Shown: piece by piece, positions 9,045-17,341 of the stretch
Layout: each line of letters opens with the position of its first letter
How positions within the stretch are numbered: the first letter of the stretch is position 1
NCBI GenBank assembly: GCA_963755435.1
Contig: CAVWJX010000009.1
Coordinates: 142,347 to 206,346, forward strand
Source of the DNA: AP-15 sp963755435
GTDB lineage: Bacteria; Pseudomonadota; Alphaproteobacteria; ATCC43930; CGMCC-115725
Length of the DNA stretch: 64,000 nt
Direction of reading: 5' to 3'
Notes under the pieces: generated by a model
What the model was told of the DNA's origin: nothing
The model's input: only the letters and a program-made list of their open reading frames with translations
The model's database searches: none
Program-made: the position numbers and the translations under genes

Positions 9045-9207
9045 GATGTCTCCTGATACGCGCTGGCAGCTTATTGGATTGCGAGGGTACGCAAATTTGC
9101 GTCGATCAGGTCCATTACCATAAAACTTCGCAGGCACGGGAACCGTCGCAGTGCTCCGATCAGGGGAGGGCGGGGGATTGGGTAAATTGCGTTATCGGCA
9201 ACTTCTG

Positions 9208-10122
9208 TCAAGGAATCAACTCTTTGAACGCAAGCAACTCTGCTGCGACCAGATCAGTATCGCGACTTGACCGCACATTTTTAATCGCTCGGCGCATAAA
9301 CAAATTCTTCATGACGGACGGCAAAAATGGTGGTTGATGTGTTTGCAGCCAATCAACAGCCATTTCCTTGCTATTCGTCGGTAATCCAGCGAAGCCATCA
9401 CGGTACACTATGGTTTTCAGAGCCTCGTTCTCAATCCGACCGAGAGCTTGCCGAGTTTGGCGCCGATACTGACGTCGAATATCTTGTAACCGGAAGGGAG
9501 ATAACGGACGAAAACTGTATGTCGCATCCATGACGGCAACCACACGACTGTCGTCCCACCGCCTGCTCAGTGGGTCAAGATCATGCTTTGCCATTGCGCC
9601 AATCAATCCATCGCCCCAGTAGAGCCCTCTGGGCAGGCGTACCTGCGCAGCGACGCATCGATTCGCAAACGCCGGACGCATCGCAAGAAGGTTTCCGCGA
9701 ACGTTGCTCCCACCCGCCCGAGCGACGTCTTTCCTGGAGCCACCGCTAAGCGGAATTCCAGATGCTATGTGGGCATGCTGATGCGCTGCCAAAGCATTAG
9801 CCAGAGCGCTTAGTGCTCCCAATGAAACTATAATATACCCATCAATAAAAAAATGTATAGCTGCTTTTGGTTCCCGAAACGAGTACAAAAAATGATTTAT
9901 TGCGTTTGCTTTGTCCGCAATAGGACAGAAGTATGTCTGCAAAGACGCATTGACAGTTTTGACGTTTTTCAATATATCAATAGACCGATCGGTCGTTCCA
10001 TTCAAGAAGACCGAGATCCGGCTATCGTGCCCCAGGCATGCGCGATCGATCGCAGCCACGCAAGTTTCGATGGTTCGGGCTTCGTTTAAGGCAAAGACCG
10101 CGATGTCAAATTCCAAAGCCAT
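9208..10122 (-). CDS. family 2-like glycosyltransferase
   Basis: A 304-residue protein. The N-terminus follows the GT-A pattern of family 2 transferases (FDIAVFALNEARTIETCVAA), with a first strand and helix that bind the nucleotide sugar, and a central FFIDGYIIVSLGALSAL at the place where the metal-binding DxD segment normally sits; here the motif reads IDGY, so the metal site may be altered. The C-terminal part is Arg-rich (RQYRRQTRQALGRIE). It probably adds a sugar to a cell-surface polymer. Codon use is much more AT-rich than in flanking genes. It sits upstream of the FkbM methyltransferase, with a 163-base gap. Confidence 0.7.
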   Translation of the reverse strand: MALEFDIAVFALNEARTIETCVAAIDRACLGHDSRISVFLNGTTDRSIDILKNVKTVNASLQTYFCPIADKANAINHFLYSFREPKAAIHFFIDGYIIVSLGALSALANALAAHQHAHIASGIPLSGGSRKDVARAGGSNVRGNLLAMRPAFANRCVAAQVRLPRGLYWGDGLIGAMAKHDLDPLSRRWDDSRVVAVMDATYSFRPLSPFRLQDIRRQYRRQTRQALGRIENEALKTIVYRDGFAGLPTNSKEMAVDWLQTHQPPFLPSVMKNLFMRRAIKNVRSSRDTDLVAAELLAFKELIP

Positions 10123-10390
10123 AGAAAAACTTCTGCTTGTTCAAGCAAAAGATGCTGTCGTGGTGGCGCTTGCTAATGATACCGCACGGGTATCAGCAAT
10201 TCACGGTCCCGGCGATCACGACTGCTCGAGTGCCGTTTGGTCGGGCAGACAAGGATCAGAGATCACCCGCATCGAGCCCACCTCTGACCCCCGGAGGCCT
10301 TTGCCGCTAATTCGGCTTCGCGGCGGTTGACCGTCGCGCTGTCGCCGGCCGGCGCACGCCATCGAGGCGCGCGCCCGCGGCGAGCGGCAG

Positions 10391-11080
10391 CTATTCGGCG
10401 GCGGCCTTGGCCGGCTCGACGAAGCGCGAGACCCATTTGTTGCGGCGCTTGAGGCCGTCGCGGTACATCGCCTCGAATTCGGCCGGGGCGAAGGAATGGG
10501 TCGAGGGCCGGCTCAGCAATGCCTCGGTCCAGGCCTGGAGCCGCGGGAATTTCTCGAGATGGCCGAGTTTGCGGACCCGGTCGAGAAAGTGGTAGCGCTG
10601 CAGAAACGGCGCGTAGGCGGCGTCGACCAGCGAATATTTGGCGCCGTTGAAATAGGGGCCACCGCCCTTTTCCAACGCCTTTTCCAACCGCTCGAATGCC
10701 ACCGGGATGGCCGCGGCGGCCTTGTTATAGTCCGCTTCGGTGTCGGCATAGGCGGTCGCGGTCACCGTACTGGCGAAGGTTGGCACATAGTCGGTCCAGG
10801 CGCGGTTCAGCGCCCGCTCGATCGGGTCCTCGGGATGCAGCCTGGGCGCGATGGTTTCGTCGAGATACTCGTTGATCGCGTTCGATTCGAACAGCGACTG
10901 CCGGTCGTCGATGCGCAGCACCGGCACCTTTTTGTGCGGCGAGATCGCTAGGAACCAGTCGGGCCGATTGTCGGGCTCGATATGGCGCATTTCGAACGGG
11001 GTGTTCTTCTCGCGCAGGACGATCGCCGAGCGCTGTACCCACGGGCAGGTCTTGAAGCTGACCAGCATATATTTTGTCAC
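10391..11080 (-). CDS. glutathione S-transferase family protein
   Basis: A 229-residue soluble protein with a thioredoxin-fold N-terminal domain (KYMLVSFKTCPWVQRSAIVL, with a CPWV redox-type centre as in the omega/beta groups, then KKVPVLRIDDRQSLFESNAI) and an all-helical C-terminal domain (LVDAAYAPFLQRYHFLD). The CPWV cysteine suggests thiol-transfer or glutathionyl-reductase activity rather than simple conjugation. I chose the GTG at 11080 because GGAGG lies 5 bases upstream; the ATG upstream at 11122 lacks one. It stands alone between the glycan island and a lipoprotein gene. Confidence 0.87.
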   Translation of the reverse strand: MTKYMLVSFKTCPWVQRSAIVLREKNTPFEMRHIEPDNRPDWFLAISPHKKVPVLRIDDRQSLFESNAINEYLDETIAPRLHPEDPIERALNRAWTDYVPTFASTVTATAYADTEADYNKAAAAIPVAFERLEKALEKGGGPYFNGAKYSLVDAAYAPFLQRYHFLDRVRKLGHLEKFPRLQAWTEALLSRPSTHSFAPAEFEAMYRDGLKRRNKWVSRFVEPAKAAAE

Positions 11081-11185
11081 CGCGGCCTCCGATCCCTGAT
11101 GTCGAATGGGCGATTGTCGCACATCGCCGCCGGGTGTTTAAGCGCAATCTCGAGATCCCCGAGCCTGCGCCGAGCGATCGGCCGC

Positions 11186-11506
11186 TCAGTCGGCCTTGGT
11201 GAACCCCTTGGCGTGCATGCACTCGCTAAAGACCCGATCGGCGTCGCTCGCGGCCTGGCTGCGCATCGACTGGTTGACGACCGGCGTGGTCCGGCCGAGT
11301 TGCCAGTTGCGGCCCAGGGTCGCGCTGATGTCCTCGTTGATGCCTTGCTGCCTGGCCAGCGCCGCATCGGCCTGCGCCCGGCAGCTGGCCGCCTCGCGCG
11401 ACGTCGCCGCCTGGTCCGCGCCGGGCTTGGCCCAGTCCGCCGCGCCGTGCGGGCGGGCACAGGCGGTCAGCATCAAGCCGGCGACGACCACCGCAATCTT
11501 GCCCAT
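11186..11506 (-). CDS. small lipoprotein, unknown function
   Basis: A 106-residue protein with a lipoprotein signal peptide (MGKIAVVVAGLMLTAC; lipobox LTAC, lipidated Cys at residue 16). The mature part is Ala/Gln-rich and carries two further cysteines (ASCRAQADAALARQQ and ECMHAKGFTKAD), which could form a disulfide in the periplasm. The C-terminal CMxxKGF pattern recurs in small lipoproteins of Proteobacteria, whose role is unknown. It follows the DUF1932-type dehydrogenase gene on the same strand by 23 bases and is probably in the same transcript. Confidence 0.75.
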   Translation of the reverse strand: MGKIAVVVAGLMLTACARPHGAADWAKPGADQAATSREAASCRAQADAALARQQGINEDISATLGRNWQLGRTTPVVNQSMRSQAASDADRVFSECMHAKGFTKAD

Positions 11507-11529
11507 GGCCGGCGGCGGACCGAGCCGAA

Positions 11530-12384
11530 CTATCGGCCGAGAACCCGGCCGAGCGTCTTGACCGCATTGTCGGCGCTGGGTTCGTTCTCGGCCTGGGCTG
11601 CGGCGAGATGCTGGTAGAGCCGCGCGATCGCCGCATAGATGTCGCGCGACGGCGGGTTCTTTTCGAGAAAGTCCGAGATCTCCTCCATCTCGGCGACCCA
11701 GCGATAGGCCTTGTCGTACATCCGCGGGATCCCGCGGCGGAAATAGTCGAGAAGCTGCGGCTGGCTGGCCGAAAGCTCGGCGATCAACGCCTCGGCGCAG
11801 CCATAGCGCGCCGCCCCCAGCAGCATCGCCGAGCCGATCGCGGTGGTGCCCTTGGTGATCCCGGCATAGGACATCTTCATCGCCGAGGCGGCACCCACCG
11901 GCCCGTCGATCGCGCGCAGATTGATCCCCCAATCGCGCAACGGCAGGGCCTCGCGCACATGCTCACCCGAGGCATAAATCGACGGCCCGTCATATCCCTG
12001 CCGCGGCGGCCCGCCGATGATCCCGGCATCGATGAAATGCGCGCCGGTGGGTGCGATGATCTCGCCGATGCGGATGGCGCTTTGCGGGCTGACCGCGTTG
12101 CAGTCTAGATAAACCGGCTTGGCGTCGAGCGCCGCCAAAACCGGCGCCAGCTGGCGGGCCAGCGGCTCGGCCTCGCCTGGCGGCAGGATCGACAGGAAAA
12201 AATCGGCGCCCGAAAGCAGCGCGCGCTCGTCCGCGGCCGGGGTCATGCCCGCCGCCCGCGCCCGCTCGGCGCTGGCCCCACTGCGCCCCGCCAGCAGAGT
12301 GCGCACCTGGGCGCCATTCTCGTGCAGCCGCCGGCCGACCCCGGCGCCCATCATGCCCTGGGCGATGATCGCGATGACCGCCAT
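11530..12384 (-). CDS. NAD(P)-binding dehydrogenase with DUF1932 C-terminal domain
   Basis: A 284-residue protein of the 6-phosphogluconate / beta-hydroxyacid dehydrogenase superfamily. The N-terminal Rossmann domain starts MAVIAIIAQGMMGAGVGRRL, where the usual GxGxMG reads AQGMMGAG. It continues with FFLSILPPGEAEPLARQLAP and a substrate-loop region GIIGGPPRQGYDGP. The C-terminal half (SAMKMSYAGITKGTTAIGSA onward) matches the DUF1932 helical domain. The catalytic Lys is expected in MKMSYAGITKG. The natural substrate of this subgroup is not known. GGGAGG before the ATG at 12384 sets the start. It follows the siroheme synthase-like gene by 35 bases. Confidence 0.82.
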   Translation of the reverse strand: MAVIAIIAQGMMGAGVGRRLHENGAQVRTLLAGRSGASAERARAAGMTPAADERALLSGADFFLSILPPGEAEPLARQLAPVLAALDAKPVYLDCNAVSPQSAIRIGEIIAPTGAHFIDAGIIGGPPRQGYDGPSIYASGEHVREALPLRDWGINLRAIDGPVGAASAMKMSYAGITKGTTAIGSAMLLGAARYGCAEALIAELSASQPQLLDYFRRGIPRMYDKAYRWVAEMEEISDFLEKNPPSRDIYAAIARLYQHLAAAQAENEPSADNAVKTLGRVLGR

Positions 12385-12419
12385 GGCCGGTGCCTCCCGT
12401 GCAAAATCCCGAATGGCCT

Positions 12420-13037
12420 CTAGGGTATCGGCCGCGGCCGCTCGTGGGAAGCCTCGGTCGAACTCGCGGCGGGCACCGGGTCGAGCCAGCCGCGCGCTTC
12501 GACCCATTCCCTGGTCCAGCGACCGATCGCGGCGGCGCCGGCGCCGGCTTCGCGCCAGCCCTGCCGCAAGGCCGCGAGCCGCTCGAGGCGCGCCTCCCAT
12601 TCGCGGCCAAAGCGCTGTTCCAGCATCCGCCGCATCAGCGCCGCAAGGCCGGGGCTCTTGCCGTTGGTCGAGATCGCGACGGTCAGATCGCCGCGCCGGA
12701 ACACCGCGGCCGAATGAAAATCGCTGCGGCGACGGTCGTCCGCGACATTGACCAGCACCCCGGCGGCCCGCGCCATCCGGCGGATTTCGCCCGCTGCCGG
12801 ATCGGCGACCCCGGCGACAAAGATCAGCTGGGCGCGTGCGATCTCGGCCGGACGCGGCAAGCGCCGCCGCAGCCTCGCCCCGGCCGCCGCGGCGAATGCC
12901 GGCCTGGGCGACGGGGCATAGATTTCGAGCATGCCCGCCCCGGCCTCGTCGAGGAGAGCCAGCCGCCGCTCAGCCTCGGCATTATCGCCGACCAAGATCG
13001 CGCGGATCCGGGCCAGATCGATGCTAATCGGCAGCAT
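12420..13037 (-). CDS. siroheme synthase N-terminal (Met8/CysG-type) precorrin-2 dehydrogenase-like protein
   Basis: A 205-residue protein with the precorrin-2 dehydrogenase / ferrochelatase architecture: a Rossmann-like start (ARIRAILVGDNAEAERRLAL), ARAQLIFVAGVADPAAGEIR, GVLVNVADDRRRSDFHSAAV and RRGDLTVAISTNGKSPGLAA, the last three being classic Met8/CysG segments. It would oxidise precorrin-2 and insert iron to make siroheme, the cofactor of the sulfite reductase encoded immediately upstream. It overlaps that gene by 14 bases. An oddity is that the nucleotide-binding GxGxxA is replaced by GDNAEA, so NAD binding may be weakened or changed. No SAM-methylating CysG C-terminal half is attached. 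Confidence 0.82.
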   Translation of the reverse strand: MLPISIDLARIRAILVGDNAEAERRLALLDEAGAGMLEIYAPSPRPAFAAAAGARLRRRLPRPAEIARAQLIFVAGVADPAAGEIRRMARAAGVLVNVADDRRRSDFHSAAVFRRGDLTVAISTNGKSPGLAALMRRMLEQRFGREWEARLERLAALRQGWREAGAGAAAIGRWTREWVEARGWLDPVPAASSTEASHERPRPIP

Positions 13038-14745
13038 TGGACCGGGTCCGGTCATCGCGGGCGAGCGCCTGCTGCAACGCCGGCAGGCCCAGGCGATGGC
13101 AGAAATCGCCAAAGCCCTCGCCTCGCCGGCGGGCGGCGGCGAAGCGGGCGAACAGCGGGTCGAGCGCCGCGCCGATTTCGGCGAAGGCCACCTTGTCGGC
13201 GATCAAGGTGTTGAGCCGGGTTCCGGCGAAATCGCCGCCGGCGAACAGCGCGTAATAGCCCGGCATCCGCCCGACGATGCCGATATCGCCGGTATAGGGC
13301 CGCGCGCAGCCATTGGGGCAGCCGGTGATGCGGATGCTGAGCCGCTCGCGCTCGAGCCCATAGCGGGCGAGGCTCGCCTCGATCATCCCGAGGATGTCGT
13401 CACGCACCCGCTCGGCCTCGGTCAGGGCCAAGCCGCAGGTCGGCAGCGCAGGGCAGGCGAGCGCCCAGCGCCGGGCCGGATTGAGATCCTCGGCGAGGCT
13501 CACCCCATAGGCGCGTAGCATCGCCTCGATCGGGCCACGGTCCGACGGCGCGATCTCACTCAAGATGATGTCCTGGCTCGGCATCAGGATCGGGTCGCAG
13601 CCGAAACGGCTCACGATCTCGCGCAGCGCGCTGCGGATTTGCGAGCCCTCGCCGTCGACGATCCGCCCGCTCGCCACCGGGATGCCGAGATAGAGCCGGC
13701 CGTCGCCCTGCTGGTGCCAGCCGAGGTGGTCGGGCACCGTCAACGGCGGCAGCTCGCGGCATGGTGCCAGCTCCTTGCCGAGATATTCTTCGAGCCGCGC
13801 GCGCGCCCAATCCTCGCCCGCTTCGGCGATCACGTATTTGAGCCGGGCGTGGCGACGGTTGTTGCGGTCGCCGTGGTCGCGATGCAGGCGCACCACCGCC
13901 GCCGCCGCTTCGAGCAAATCGTCGGGTTCGACAAAGGCGACCGGGGTGGCGAGCCGCGGGTAGGTCTTCGGCATGTTGTGGGTCATCCCGTGGCCGCCGC
14001 CGAGCAGAAAATCGTAGCCCAGAAGCCGCTCGCCCTCCCAGATCGGCACGATCGCCAGGTCGTTGGTCAACACGTCGATCGTGTTGTCCTCGGGGATCGC
14101 CAGCCCGATCTTGAATTTGCGCGGCAGATAGCGCTCGCCGTAAAGCGGGTCGACAGGCTCGGTGGCGGCCGGCTCGTCGTGCCATTTCTCGCCATCGACC
14201 CAGATCTCGTGATAGGCGCCGGTCTGCGGCAACAGATGCGTCGACAGCCGCCTGGCGTCGGCTTCGAGCCGGTCGTGGACCAAGTCGCGGATCGGCGCCG
14301 GCACCGTCGTTACCGTGCGCACGACATCGCCGCACGCCGCCAGGGTCGTCAACAGCGCGCCGTCGACCGCGCCGATCGCGGCCTTCAATCCGGATTTGAC
14401 GACGCCGTGAAACTGGATGCTTTGCCGGGTGGTAATGCGCAGCGACCCGTCGGCCCAGTTTTCGGCGATGCGGTCGAGGCCGAGATACTGGTCGGCGGTG
14501 AGCCGCCCGCCCGGGATCCGCACGCGCACCATGAACTGCCAGATCTTGTCGTCGCCGCGCTGCTTGCGCAGGGTGGCGCTGTCGCGATCGTAGCCCTGAT
14601 AGACGCCGTGAAACTTGAGCAGCGAATAGCCTTCCTTGTCGAACGGCGCGTCGCTGTCGGCGAGGTCGCGGGCGATGCGGCCGCGCAAGTGGCGGCTTTG
14701 CTGCTTGACCGCCTCGGCCTTGGAGATGCTGTCGATCCGAGCCAT
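13024..14745 (-). CDS. cysI: assimilatory sulfite reductase hemoprotein subunit
   Basis: A 573-residue siroheme / 4Fe-4S enzyme that reduces sulfite to sulfide for cysteine synthesis. Two nitrite/sulfite reductase repeats are visible. The N-terminal ferredoxin-like domain runs to about residue 130 (GSLRITTRQSIQFHGVVK is the siroheme-contact segment). The cluster ligands come in two pairs, ACPALPTCGLAL and TGCPNGCARPYTGDIG, in the usual order. Length fits CysI. It is followed by the overlapping siroheme synthase-like gene, a logical partner. Upstream, 14810-14843 holds repeated ACGTAA motifs that probably control it. Nitrite reductase is an alternative, but the 12-residue spacing and neighbours favour sulfite. 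Confidence 0.9.
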   Translation of the reverse strand: MARIDSISKAEAVKQQSRHLRGRIARDLADSDAPFDKEGYSLLKFHGVYQGYDRDSATLRKQRGDDKIWQFMVRVRIPGGRLTADQYLGLDRIAENWADGSLRITTRQSIQFHGVVKSGLKAAIGAVDGALLTTLAACGDVVRTVTTVPAPIRDLVHDRLEADARRLSTHLLPQTGAYHEIWVDGEKWHDEPAATEPVDPLYGERYLPRKFKIGLAIPEDNTIDVLTNDLAIVPIWEGERLLGYDFLLGGGHGMTHNMPKTYPRLATPVAFVEPDDLLEAAAAVVRLHRDHGDRNNRRHARLKYVIAEAGEDWARARLEEYLGKELAPCRELPPLTVPDHLGWHQQGDGRLYLGIPVASGRIVDGEGSQIRSALREIVSRFGCDPILMPSQDIILSEIAPSDRGPIEAMLRAYGVSLAEDLNPARRWALACPALPTCGLALTEAERVRDDILGMIEASLARYGLERERLSIRITGCPNGCARPYTGDIGIVGRMPGYYALFAGGDFAGTRLNTLIADKVAFAEIGAALDPLFARFAAARRRGEGFGDFCHRLGLPALQQALARDDRTRSNAAD

Positions 14746-14804
14746 ATCGCCCTCTGCTGCGCCGGCGACAATTTGCAGCCGCCCGATGGGCTTCAGCTAA
14801 TTAG

Positions 14805-14855
14805 GACAGTACGTAAATGTCAATACGTCGTAAATTACGTAATGATAATGTCTTA
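14805..14855. promoter_or_regulatory. ACGTAA repeat cluster between cysI and queA
   Basis: In the divergent gap, an AT-rich block stands out from GC-rich surroundings. It contains TACGTAAAT (14810-14818), TACGTCGTAAAT (14824-14835) and the perfect palindrome ATTACGTAAT (14834-14843). Such repeated palindromic half-sites are what a dimeric regulator would bind, about 60-95 bases upstream of the cysI start. The regulator cannot be named; a sulfur-responsive repressor or activator is the simplest guess. Confidence 0.5.
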
Positions 14856-14918
14856 ATCCGGCCTGGCGTCGCCCGATTGACGCGGCGCGGCTCGGGCTCC
14901 TAATTCGGGCGATGCGCG

Positions 14919-15956
14919 ATGCGTCTCGATGACTTCGATTTTCCGCTGCCGCGCGATCTGATCGCCGAGCGCCCCTGCGAGCCGCGCGAGGCAGCGCGCC
15001 TGCTGCATGTCCCGGCATCGGGCGCCTTCGCCGACCGCCATATCGCCGATCTGCCGTCGCTGTTGCGGCCGGGCGACCTCGTCATCTGCAACGACACCAA
15101 GGTGATCCCGGCCAGGCTCGTGGCCCGGCGTGGTGCTGCAACCGTCGAGATCACCCTCCACCGCGACGAGGGCGGCGGGTCGTGGCGCGCCTTTGCCAAA
15201 GGTGCGAGGCGGCTGCACCCGGGCGACCGTCTCGACTTCGCTGCCGATTTCGCTGCCTCGATCGTGCAAAAACACCCCGAGGGCGACCTCTCCCTGCAAT
15301 TCGATCGCTCAGGCGAGGCGCTGCACGCCGCACTCGCCCGCCACGGCACGATGCCGCTGCCGCCCTACATCAAGCGCGCCCGCGGCGGCGACCCGCGCGA
15401 CCAGGCCGATTACCAGACGATCTTCGCCCGTGCCGAGGGTGCGGTCGCCGCCCCGACCGCCGGCCTGCATTTCACTCCGGCCCTGGTCGAGGCGTTGGCG
15501 CAAGGCGGCATCGGCCTCGCCAGCCTCACCCTCCATGTCGGCCCCGGCACCTTTCTGCCGGTCAAGACCCGCGACCCGCGCGAGCACCATATGCACGGGG
15601 AATGGGGCATCCTCTCGGCCGAGACCGCGCGGCACATCGCCGCCGCCCGGCGCGCCGGAGGCCGCATCGTCGCGCTCGGCACCACCAGCCTGCGCCTTCT
15701 CGAATCAGCAGCCGGCAAAACCGGCGAGGTGCGGCCCTTCGCCGGCGAAACGCGCCTCTTTATCCTGCCCGGCTACCGGTTCCGCGCGATCGACCTGTTG
15801 CTGACCAACTTCCACTTGCCGCATTCGACCTTGTTGATGCTGGTCGCCGCTTTGGCCGGCCTCGACCGGATCAAAGCCGCCTACGCCCATGCCGTCGCCC
15901 AACGCTATCGTTTCTTCTCCTACGGCGACGCCTGCCTGATCGAACGCCCCGATTGA
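14919..15956 (+). CDS. queA: S-adenosylmethionine:tRNA ribosyltransferase-isomerase
   Basis: A 345-residue enzyme that transfers and isomerises the ribosyl part of SAM onto preQ1-modified tRNA, giving epoxyqueuosine in the queuosine pathway. The full set of family motifs is present: MRLDDFDFPLPRDLIAERP at the start, VICNDTKVIPARL, DYQTIFARAEGAVAAPTAGL (the AAPTAGLHF signature), GPGTFLPVK, GTTSLRLLES, and TNFHLPHSTLLMLVAAL near the C-terminus. Length is normal and the frame is intact. It is divergent from cysI and ends about 60 bases before the convergent rpsI gene. In many alphaproteobacteria tgt follows, but not here. Confidence 0.95.
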   Translation: MRLDDFDFPLPRDLIAERPCEPREAARLLHVPASGAFADRHIADLPSLLRPGDLVICNDTKVIPARLVARRGAATVEITLHRDEGGGSWRAFAKGARRLHPGDRLDFAADFAASIVQKHPEGDLSLQFDRSGEALHAALARHGTMPLPPYIKRARGGDPRDQADYQTIFARAEGAVAAPTAGLHFTPALVEALAQGGIGLASLTLHVGPGTFLPVKTRDPREHHMHGEWGILSAETARHIAAARRAGGRIVALGTTSLRLLESAAGKTGEVRPFAGETRLFILPGYRFRAIDLLLTNFHLPHSTLLMLVAALAGLDRIKAAYAHAVAQRYRFFSYGDACLIERPD

Positions 15957-16018
15957 CCCGCGGTGCTCGGGATGGCGAAGGCGAACTTCGCCCGACAGCC
16001 CGCGGGGGCAGGCGCGGC

Positions 16019-16594
16019 CTAACGCTTCGAAAACTGGAAGCTGCGGCGGGCTTTGGCCTTGCCGTATTTCTTGCGCTCGACGACCCGGCTGTCTCGGGTC
16101 AGGAAACCCTGGCTCTTCAATAGCGGGCGCAGCCCCGGCTCGTAGAACATCAGCGCCTTGCTGATGCCGTGGCGCACCGCGCCCGCCTGGCCCGACAGGC
16201 CGCCGCCCTTGACGGTGCAGACCACGTCGAACTGGCCGAACCGGTTGGCGGCGACGAATGGCTGATTGATGATCATGCGCAGCACCGGCCGCGCAAAATA
16301 GACCGGGCTCTCGCGGCTGTTGACCGTGATCGCGCCGTTGCCCGGCTTGATCCAGACGCGGGCGACGGCGTTTTTGCGCTTGCCGGTGGCGTAGGCGCGG
16401 CCGAGCGCGTCGATCTTCGGCTGCACGTCGACCGGCATCGCCGCCGCGGTCGGCGCTGCCGCCGGGGCCGGGGCGGTCCGCGCCGCCTGCAGCGCCTGGC
16501 GCAGGCTGCCCAGGCCCTGAAAGGTCTGGCCCGCGCCGCGCTGGCCGGCGGGCTGGTTCTCCGGCGGATTGTTGGTGCGATCGCTGTCGGCCAT
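16019..16594 (-). CDS. rpsI: 30S ribosomal protein S9
   Basis: A 191-residue ribosomal protein. The S9 core occupies the C-terminal 130 residues: GRAYATGKRKNAVARVWIKP, NQPFVAANRFGQFDVVCTV, GGGLSGQAGAVRHGISKAL and the basic tail that ends FQFSKR, which reaches the ribosomal P site. The N-terminal 60 residues are an Ala/Pro/Gln-rich extension rarely seen outside some alphaproteobacteria. The gene follows rplM with only 5 bases between them, the usual rplM-rpsI operon. The frame is intact and the ATG at 16594 is the only good start. Confidence 0.95.
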   Translation of the reverse strand: MADSDRTNNPPENQPAGQRGAGQTFQGLGSLRQALQAARTAPAPAAAPTAAAMPVDVQPKIDALGRAYATGKRKNAVARVWIKPGNGAITVNSRESPVYFARPVLRMIINQPFVAANRFGQFDVVCTVKGGGLSGQAGAVRHGISKALMFYEPGLRPLLKSQGFLTRDSRVVERKKYGKAKARRSFQFSKR

Positions 16595-16599
16595 CGTGG

Positions 16600-17061
16600 C
16601 TACGCCCTCGTATTCTTGCGGTTCATCGCGGCGACGTCGAGCGCCTGCGGCAGTTGTGCTGCGTGCGGGTGGTCGGGTCCGGCGAACACCCGCAAATTTT
16701 TCATGATGCGGCGCCCGAGCGGCCCGCGCGGCACCATGCGCTCGACCGCCTTTTCGACGACGCGCTCGGGATGCTTGCCGCCGAGGATGGCGCCCTTGCT
16801 GCGCCCCTTGATGCCGCCCGGATAGCCGGTATGCCAGTAGAAAATGTCGTCCTGGCGCTTGTTGCCGGTCAGTTCGACCTTTTCGGCGTTGATCACGACG
16901 ATGTTGTCGCCGCAATCCATGTGCGGCGTAAAGGACGGCTTGTGCTTGCCGCGCAGGCGGGTGGCGAGGATCGCGGCGAGGCGGCCCAACACCAGCCCGT
17001 CGGCGTCGACGAGCAGCCATTTTTTGTCGATGTCGCTCGGCTTTGCGGAAAAGGTCTTCAT
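16600..17061 (-). CDS. rplM: 50S ribosomal protein L13
   Basis: A 153-residue large-subunit protein. L13 motifs are all present: MKTFSAKPSDIDKKWLLVDA, LGRLAAILATRLRGKHKPSF, PHMDCGDNIVVINAEKVELT, KRQDDIFYWHTGYPGGIKGR and VPRGPLGRRIMKNLRVFAGP. It heads the two-gene rplM-rpsI operon. I chose the ATG at 17061 (MKTFS), the standard L13 start, over one 12 bases upstream. The ribosome site before it is weak. The operon is divergent from the NDUFA12 gene across a 280-base gap. Confidence 0.95.
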   Translation of the reverse strand: MKTFSAKPSDIDKKWLLVDADGLVLGRLAAILATRLRGKHKPSFTPHMDCGDNIVVINAEKVELTGNKRQDDIFYWHTGYPGGIKGRSKGAILGGKHPERVVEKAVERMVPRGPLGRRIMKNLRVFAGPDHPHAAQLPQALDVAAMNRKNTRA

Positions 17062-17280
17062 TGATCCGGCCAAAAGAGCCGGCCGCAGTACACGCCGGGG
17101 CCGGCAAAGCGGTCCCTTTAGGCGATCCCCCGCCTCCGGTCAAGGTGCACGCGAAGCGGCCGGCGTCAGCGGCACTCGCAAATTCGAGATTATGCCGGCT
17201 CTTGCCGCCGGGGCGAACGCGGTGCGATAAACCCGTCGCCGACGCAGCCCAGGCGGCGGCGCCCGGGTCGCGCCAGGCGT

Positions 17281-17340
17281 GGATGGCCGGCAGGATGGCC
17301 GGCATGGATGGCCGGCATGGATGGCCGGCATGGATGGATA
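17281..17340. repeat. 12-13 bp tandem repeat just upstream of the NDUFA12 gene
   Basis: Four consecutive copies of GGATGGCCGGCA(T) occupy 17281-17292, 17293-17305, 17306-17318 and 17319-17331. They are followed by a partial GGATGGATA that touches the ATG of the next gene at 17342. The unit contains GGCC/GCCGGC palindromes. The copy number could vary between strains and would change the leader of the NDUFA12 transcript. Confidence 0.85.
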
Positions 17341-17341
17341 G

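Noticed and set aside
13639..14856. 405-codon plus-strand frame opposite cysI
   Set aside because: It is fully antisense to a conserved sulfite reductase, has no family signature or ribosome site.
17281..17340. CRISPR-like repeat array
   Set aside because: The units are contiguous with no spacers, so this is a tandem repeat rather than an array.
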